Shown here piece after piece: positions 59,206 to 64,000 of a DNA stretch of 64,000 bases; position 1 is the first letter of the stretch; each line of letters begins with the position of its first letter. The notes below the pieces were generated by a model. It did no database searches, was not told the DNA's origin, and worked only from the letters and a program-made list of their open reading frames with translations. The stretch spans positions 372,001 to 436,000 of the forward strand of contig NZ_AP022617.1 of the NCBI RefSeq assembly GCF_010731575.1, in the 5' to 3' direction. The DNA comes from Mycolicibacterium monacense (GTDB taxonomy: Bacteria; Actinomycetota; Actinomycetes; Mycobacteriales; Mycobacteriaceae). A program made the position numbers and the translations under genes.

Positions 59206-60234
59206 GTGAAAGACAATTTGGGAGGCGCCATCTGGCGCCTTGCCATCTTCATGGTCGTGTGCCTGTTCGGCATGTTCGCGATGTTCGCCATTTTCGCCCA
59301 GCTTCGGTTCCAGTCCGAGCGGACATATCGCGCGGTGTTCACCAACGTCTCGGGTTTGGAGGCGGACCAGTTCGTCCGTATCGCCGGGGTGGAGGTCGGC
59401 AAGGTCAAGGCGATTTCGATCCAGCCGGACACCACGGTGTTGGTGGAGTTCAGCGCGGACGACACAGTCGTGCTCACCGAAGGCACCAGGGCCGTCATCC
59501 GTTATGACGACTTGATCGGCGGACGTTACCTCGGTCTCGAGGAAGGGGTGGGCGACACCAAGAAGCTCAACCCCGGCAGCACGATTCCGGTTGCCAGGAC
59601 GTCGCCGGCGCTGGACCTGGACGCGTTGATAGGTGGGTTCCGCCCGCTGTTCCGTGCGCTGGACCCCGACCAGGTCAATGCTTTGTCCAGCCAGCTGATC
59701 AGGGCCTTCCAGGGTCAGGGCGCGACCATCAGTTCCTTTCTGTCGCAGACCGCGGCGTTGACGAACACTCTGGCCGACCGCGATCAACTGATCGGGCAGG
59801 TCATCGGAAACCTGAACACGGTCCTGGGTTCGCTCGGCGACCAGAGCACGCAGTTTGCCAAGGCGGTCGAGTCGCTGTCGCAGTTGGTGGCGACGCTGGC
59901 CGGCCGGAAACAGGACATCAGCAATTCGGTGGCTTATACGAACGCGGCTGCCGGTTCGATCAGTGACCTCCTGGCGCAGGCACGGCCGCCGCTGCAGAAG
60001 ACCGTCCACGAGCTGGATCGGACGGCCTCAACGGTGCTGGCTGACAAGGACTACGTCGACAATCTCCTCAACACGCTGCCGGATACGTATCGAATTCTCG
60101 GTCGTGAGGGTCTGTACGGCGACTTCTTCGGGTTCTACCTGTGCGACGCGATCCTGAAGGTCAACGGAAAGGGCGGGCAGCCGGTGTTCATCAAGGTGGC
60201 CGGTCAAGATACCGGGAGGTGTGCGCCGCGATGA
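59206..60234 (+). CDS. mceB: MceB protein of mce operon 2
   Basis: 342 residues, GTG start, 45 bases after the mceA stop rather than overlapping it as in operon 1. Anchor AIWRLAIFMVVCLFGMFAMF, MCE domain FTNVSGLEADQFVRIAGVEV, GKVKAISIQPDTTVLVEFSA, and the MceB C-terminus YGDFFGFYLCDAILKVNGKG. It is the same length as its paralogue at 39332. Confidence 0.94.
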   Translation: MKDNLGGAIWRLAIFMVVCLFGMFAMFAIFAQLRFQSERTYRAVFTNVSGLEADQFVRIAGVEVGKVKAISIQPDTTVLVEFSADDTVVLTEGTRAVIRYDDLIGGRYLGLEEGVGDTKKLNPGSTIPVARTSPALDLDALIGGFRPLFRALDPDQVNALSSQLIRAFQGQGATISSFLSQTAALTNTLADRDQLIGQVIGNLNTVLGSLGDQSTQFAKAVESLSQLVATLAGRKQDISNSVAYTNAAAGSISDLLAQARPPLQKTVHELDRTASTVLADKDYVDNLLNTLPDTYRILGREGLYGDFFGFYLCDAILKVNGKGGQPVFIKVAGQDTGRCAPR

Positions 60235-61565
60235 AGACGTTCTCTGAACGCAGTCCGATCGTCATCGGCGCCATCGGTTGTGCGCTGACCGCCGGCATGG
60301 TGGTGGCCGCGCTGAATTACGACAAGTTGCCCTTCTTCGACGACAGCAAGGGGTACTCGGCGTATTTCGCCGAGTCGGGTGGCATCATTGCCGGTGCGCC
60401 GGTGCAGGTTTCGGGCTTCCGGGTGGGTGAAGTCACCAGCGTCGAACTGGACGGCCCGCGGGTCCTGATCAAGTTCGGCGTCGACAAAGGCGTTCGGCTC
60501 GGCGATCGCACCGAGGCGGCGATCAAGACCAAGACCTTGCTCGGCGCAAAAATACTGGAAGTAAGCCCCCGCGGGGACGGCGAGCAGCGCGAAGCCATCC
60601 CGATGGATCGGACCCGGCCGCCCTATCAGTTGCCCGACGCCCTGGGTGATCTGACGACCACCATCAGCGGGCTGAACACCGATCAACTCTCGGAATCGCT
60701 TGCCGTGCTGGCGGATACCTTCCACGACACTCCGCCGGACGTCAAGGTCGCGGTCCAGGGTGTCGCACGGTTCGCGGATACGCTGAACAAGCGCGACGAA
60801 CACCTGCGAAATCTATTGTCCAACGCCAACAAGGCCACTGCTGTGCTGGCGCAGCGCAGCGATCAGGTGGTGAGCCTGATCGCCGACACCAATGCGCTCT
60901 TGCTGGAACTGCAGGGCCAGAGCGCCGCGCTGGACCAGATCTCCGGCAACATCTCGGCGGTTACGCAGCAGCTCAAGGGATTCATCGGGGAGAACCGCGA
61001 GACGCTCAAGCCCGCGATAGACAAGCTCAACGAGGTGCTCGCGGTCGTGGATAACCGAAAAGTACAGGTGCAGCAGGCCATCAAAGGTCTGAACAGCTAT
61101 GCGCTCGGGCTGGGCGAGGCAGTGTCCTCGGGACCCTTCTACAAGGCCTACGTCGCCAATCTGCTGCCCGGCCAGTTCCTGCAGCCGGCCATCGACGCCG
61201 CGTTTTCCGATCTGGGCCTCGATCCCAACGTTTTGTTGCCGACCGATCGGGTCGATCCGCAGGTTGGTCAGAAGGCGACGCCTGCGCTTCCTATCCCCTT
61301 CCCGCGCACAGGCCAGGGCGGTGAGCCGAGAATGACCATCCCCGACGCCATTACGGGTAAGCCCGGCGATCCGCGCTATCCGTATCGGGAGCCGCCGCCC
61401 GCGCCGCCTCCCGGCGGACCGCCGCCCGGCCCGCCGATCCCCACCGAGCAGATACCCGGACTGCCGGGGGCCGGGCCGAGCAGCGTGCCGGCCCCTGGGG
61501 AACCCGCGCCGGCACCCCTGGCACCGGCGACCGGTGACCCCGCGCCCGCGGAGGATGGTCAATGA
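60231..61565 (+). CDS. mceC: MceC protein of mce operon 2
   Basis: 444 residues from the ATG at 60231, overlapping the mceB stop. Anchor IGAIGCALTAGMVVAALNYD, MCE domain AESGGIIAGAPVQVSGFRVG and EVTSVELDGPRVLIKFGVDK, with DALGDLTTTISGLNTDQLSE. The tail has long Pro/Ala/Gly repeats (PAPPPGGPPPGPPIPTEQIP) making it 37 residues longer than its paralogue. Confidence 0.94.
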   Translation: MKTFSERSPIVIGAIGCALTAGMVVAALNYDKLPFFDDSKGYSAYFAESGGIIAGAPVQVSGFRVGEVTSVELDGPRVLIKFGVDKGVRLGDRTEAAIKTKTLLGAKILEVSPRGDGEQREAIPMDRTRPPYQLPDALGDLTTTISGLNTDQLSESLAVLADTFHDTPPDVKVAVQGVARFADTLNKRDEHLRNLLSNANKATAVLAQRSDQVVSLIADTNALLLELQGQSAALDQISGNISAVTQQLKGFIGENRETLKPAIDKLNEVLAVVDNRKVQVQQAIKGLNSYALGLGEAVSSGPFYKAYVANLLPGQFLQPAIDAAFSDLGLDPNVLLPTDRVDPQVGQKATPALPIPFPRTGQGGEPRMTIPDAITGKPGDPRYPYREPPPAPPPGGPPPGPPIPTEQIPGLPGAGPSSVPAPGEPAPAPLAPATGDPAPAEDGQ

Positions 61566-62908
61566 TGAGTAAGCGAACCTTGCGGCTCGTGCTGGCGGTG
61601 GCGCTGGTGGTGATTTCGGCCGTGGGCGTCGTGACCGCAACGCGACCGGCGGGCGGGCTCAATCGCACCCAGGTAATCGCCTATTTCGCCAACAGCAACG
61701 GCATTTTCGTCGGCGACGAGGTGCGCATCCTTGGGGTGGCCGTCGGCAAGATCGACAAGATCGAGCCGCAACCTAAGCAGGTCAAGATCACCATGTCCTA
61801 CGACGACAAGTACAAGGTGCCCGCGGACGCGAAGGCGGTCATCCTGTCACCGTCGTTGGTGTCCGTCCGGGCGATTCAGCTGACGCCTGCCTACACGAGT
61901 GGACCGGCGATGCAGGACGGGGCGGTAATCCCCGAACAACGCACCGCCGTACCGGTGGAGTGGGACGACTTCCGCCAGCAGCTCGAAAAGCTCAGCGAGA
62001 CACTCCAGCCCACGGAGCCGGGCGGGGTCAGCACACTGGGGTCCTTCGTCAACACCGCGGCGGACAACCTCCGCGGCGAGGGCGCCAATATCCGCGAAAC
62101 CGTCATCAAGCTGTCTCAGGCGTTTTCGGCCCTCGGCGACCACAGCGACGACCTGTTCACCACTGTCAAGAACCTTTCAGTGCTGGTTTCCGCCCTGCAG
62201 AGCAGCACCGACTTGATGCGTGACCTGAATCAGAGCCTGGCCTCGGTGACCGGATTGCTCGCCAACGGCGACAACGAAGTGGGCGCCGCGCTCGCCGACA
62301 TCAACTCGGTAGTCGGCGACGTGCAGACCTTCGTGGCCGAGAACCGGGAATCGTTGGGCACCACCTCGGACAAGCTGGCGTCGGTGTCGACGGCCCTCAA
62401 TCAGAGCCTCGACGACATCAAGCAGACACTGCACCTCACCCCGACCACGTTCCAGAACTTCGTCAACATCTATCAACCCTCGCAGGGTGCTCTTACCGGT
62501 GCGCTGGCGTTGAACAACTTCGCCAACCCGATCTCGTTCATCTGCGGGGCGATCCAGGCGGCGTCGAGGCTCAACGCCGAGCAGTCGGCGAAGCTGTGCG
62601 TGCAGTATCTGGCGCCCATCGTCAAGAACCGCCAGTTCAACTTCCCGCCCATTGGCGCGAACCCCTTCGTCGGTCAGAGCGCGCGTCCGAACGAGCTGAC
62701 CTACAGCGAGGACTGGTTGCGTCCGGATTACGTTCCGCCACAATCGCCGCCGCCACCGGCGGATGTGCGGCCGGCGGTCGCGTCCCCGGCTGGTGACTCT
62801 GCACAGGTGCCGACCGACGCCGCACCCCCGTTGCCGGCCGAGGCGCAGCCCACGAATCCGTCCGATGGTCTCCAGGGCATGATGGTGCCGCCGGGAGCCG
62901 GCTCATGA
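61562..62908 (+). CDS. mceD: MceD protein of mce operon 2
   Basis: 448 residues from the ATG at 61562, overlapping the mceC stop; an adjacent ATG at 61565 is possible. Anchor LRLVLAVALVVISAVGVVTA; MCE domain AYFANSNGIFVGDEVRILGV and AVGKIDKIEPQPKQVKITMS; FVNTAADNLRGEGANIRETV; ending DGLQGMMVPPGAGS as in the other mceD. Confidence 0.94.
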   Translation: MMSKRTLRLVLAVALVVISAVGVVTATRPAGGLNRTQVIAYFANSNGIFVGDEVRILGVAVGKIDKIEPQPKQVKITMSYDDKYKVPADAKAVILSPSLVSVRAIQLTPAYTSGPAMQDGAVIPEQRTAVPVEWDDFRQQLEKLSETLQPTEPGGVSTLGSFVNTAADNLRGEGANIRETVIKLSQAFSALGDHSDDLFTTVKNLSVLVSALQSSTDLMRDLNQSLASVTGLLANGDNEVGAALADINSVVGDVQTFVAENRESLGTTSDKLASVSTALNQSLDDIKQTLHLTPTTFQNFVNIYQPSQGALTGALALNNFANPISFICGAIQAASRLNAEQSAKLCVQYLAPIVKNRQFNFPPIGANPFVGQSARPNELTYSEDWLRPDYVPPQSPPPPADVRPAVASPAGDSAQVPTDAAPPLPAEAQPTNPSDGLQGMMVPPGAGS

Positions 62909-64000
62909 GCCGCTCATGGATGCGCGGTGCCCCAGGTGTCACAGTGTTCGTGATGGCCGCGGTGGTACTCAGCGGCTGCGCCGACTGGCGCGGCGCCAAT
63001 TCCTTGCCCCTGCCCGGCACCGAAGGTGGTGGCGACGGCGCGTACACCGTTCAGGCGCAACTGCCCGATGTCGACAACATTGAGCGCAATTCCCGCGTCC
63101 GGGTCGGTGACGTGACCGTTGGCAATGTCACCAAGATCGAGCGGCAGGGCTGGAATGCGTTGGTGACCATGGCCATCGACAAAGACGTCGACCTTCCGGC
63201 CAACGCGACCGCGACAGTCGGCCAGACGAGTCTCCTTGGGTCGCTGCATATAGAACTGGCCAGCCCGACCGCCGTCCCGCCGGAAGGCCGGCTGCGCGAC
63301 GGCTCGCTGATTCCGTTGTCGTCTGGTGGCAGATACCCCAGTACCGAGCAGACGTTGGCCGCGGTGTCACTGATTCTCAACGGTGGCGGTATCGGCCAGA
63401 TTCACGACATCACTCAGGCGTTGAGCACCGCCTTTCGCGGCCGGGAAGAGGATCTGCGCAGTCTGATCAGCCAACTGGACACGTTCATCCGGTACACCAA
63501 CGAACAGACCGACGACATCATCGCGGCCACCGAGAGTCTGAATGATCTGGTCGGTCAGTTTGCCGACCAGAAACCGGTGATCGACAATGCGCTCAAGACG
63601 ATTCCCGACGCGCTGGCCGTGGTACGGGATCAGCGACAAACCCTCGCCGATGCGCTCGACCGGCTGGGCCAGTTCAGTGCGTTGGCCGCCGACTCGGTCA
63701 ACCAGAGCAAAGAGAACCTGGTCAAGGAGCTCAAAGACCTCGGACCGGTGCTGGAGTCGCTGGCCAACGCCGGGCCGGCGCTGACCCGTTCGATGAGCTT
63801 CTTCTCTGTCCTCCCGTGGCAGAAGGAGACAATTCCGAACTGGATTCGAGGCGACTACGCCAACCTCTCTGCGGTCATCGACCTGACCCTGAGCCGCCTT
63901 GATGCGGGCCTGTTCACCGGCACCCGGTTCGAGGGGGCGTTGACGAGGCTCGAAATGCAGTGGGGTCGCACCATCGGTCAGATGCCGAGCCCGTACACCG
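62905..64000 (+). CDS. mceE: MceE lipoprotein of mce operon 2 (truncated by window end)
   Basis: ATG at 62905 overlaps the mceD stop. The lipoprotein signal ends in VVLSGCADW with a lipobox L-S-G-C. The MCE domain is PDVDNIERNSRVRVGDVTVG, with QTSLLGSLHIELASP and GGGIGQIHDITQALSTAFRG. About 365 codons are visible and the frame is open at the window edge, ending near GRTIGQMPSPYT, a segment 15 residues before the end of the paralogue. MceF presumably follows outside. Confidence 0.93.
   Translation, partial: MSRSWMRGAPGVTVFVMAAVVLSGCADWRGANSLPLPGTEGGGDGAYTVQAQLPDVDNIERNSRVRVGDVTVGNVTKIERQGWNALVTMAIDKDVDLPANATATVGQTSLLGSLHIELASPTAVPPEGRLRDGSLIPLSSGGRYPSTEQTLAAVSLILNGGGIGQIHDITQALSTAFRGREEDLRSLISQLDTFIRYTNEQTDDIIAATESLNDLVGQFADQKPVIDNALKTIPDALAVVRDQRQTLADALDRLGQFSALAADSVNQSKENLVKELKDLGPVLESLANAGPALTRSMSFFSVLPWQKETIPNWIRGDYANLSAVIDLTLSRLDAGLFTGTRFEGALTRLEMQWGRTIGQMPSPYT

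Overview
The window looks like a chromosomal segment of a fast-growing, catabolically versatile mycobacterium (Mycolicibacterium-like). This rests on the high G+C coding bias, the frequent GTG/TTG starts and ATGA/GTGA stop-start overlaps, and two complete-looking yrbEAB-mceABCDEF operons, which are typical of mycobacteria. Species cannot be fixed from the sequence alone. No rRNA, tRNA, CRISPR array or intact insertion sequence was seen.

Region 1 (1-8.9 kb): the N-terminal part of an acyl-CoA dehydrogenase diverges from a LysR regulator. A DoxX-like membrane protein follows. After a patch of gene debris (a CoA-transferase fragment and a TetR-like tail) come 4-hydroxy-2-oxovalerate aldolase and acylating acetaldehyde dehydrogenase, then a fused indolepyruvate:ferredoxin oxidoreductase divergent from an Lrp/AsnC regulator.

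Region 2 (9-23.3 kb): an aromatic catabolic island. A translationally coupled operon encodes Rieske dioxygenase alpha and beta subunits, a 103-residue protein of unknown function, a dihydrodiol-dehydrogenase-type SDR, a 3Fe-4S-type ferredoxin, a ferredoxin reductase, an IclR regulator and a 4,5-dihydroxyphthalate-decarboxylase-like protein. The order alpha-beta-SDR-ferredoxin-reductase recalls actinobacterial phthalate dioxygenase loci. An ACMSD-like decarboxylase with a MarR regulator and an aldehyde dehydrogenase lie on the other strand. A second plus-strand operon encodes an extradiol dioxygenase, 2-keto-4-pentenoate hydratase, 4-oxalocrotonate decarboxylase, 4-oxalocrotonate tautomerase and 2-hydroxymuconic semialdehyde dehydrogenase. 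With the aldolase/acetaldehyde dehydrogenase pair of region 1, these make a complete meta-cleavage route from a catechol to pyruvate and acetyl-CoA.

Region 3 (23.8-35.7 kb): a PhdJ/NahE-type hydratase-aldolase coupled to a bicupin ring-cleavage dioxygenase (PhdI/gentisate-dioxygenase type), a TetR regulator, a ferredoxin, a flavin reductase, an HsaA-like flavin monooxygenase and two NTF2-fold proteins. These are followed by a VOC protein, an SDR, a second Rieske alpha/beta pair, a YceI protein, an FAH-family hydrolase and a second TetR.

Region 4 (36.3-46.1 kb): mce operon 1 with a TetR gene converging on its 3' end. Region 5 (46.3-55 kb): a mixed catabolic block with a SnoaL-like protein, an extended SDR, a DapB-like oxidoreductase, TetR, CaiB/BaiF CoA-transferase, cytochrome P450, GntR/FCD regulator, LLM flavin oxidoreductase and a TetR with a shortened DNA-binding domain. 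Region 6 (56.1 kb to the end): mce operon 2, truncated inside mceE.

The most notable unexplained signal is a family of 26-bp palindromes, TGAACA-N14-TGTTCA or close variants with exactly the same spacing. They occur in the promoter regions of the first Rieske operon, the ferredoxin/flavin reductase pair, the monooxygenase operon and the TetR gene next to mce operon 1, with a relative (AAGACA-N14-TGTCTA) between the cupin gene and its TetR. They suggest one local regulon, or two related TetR paralogues, joining several catabolic operons and possibly an Mce importer.
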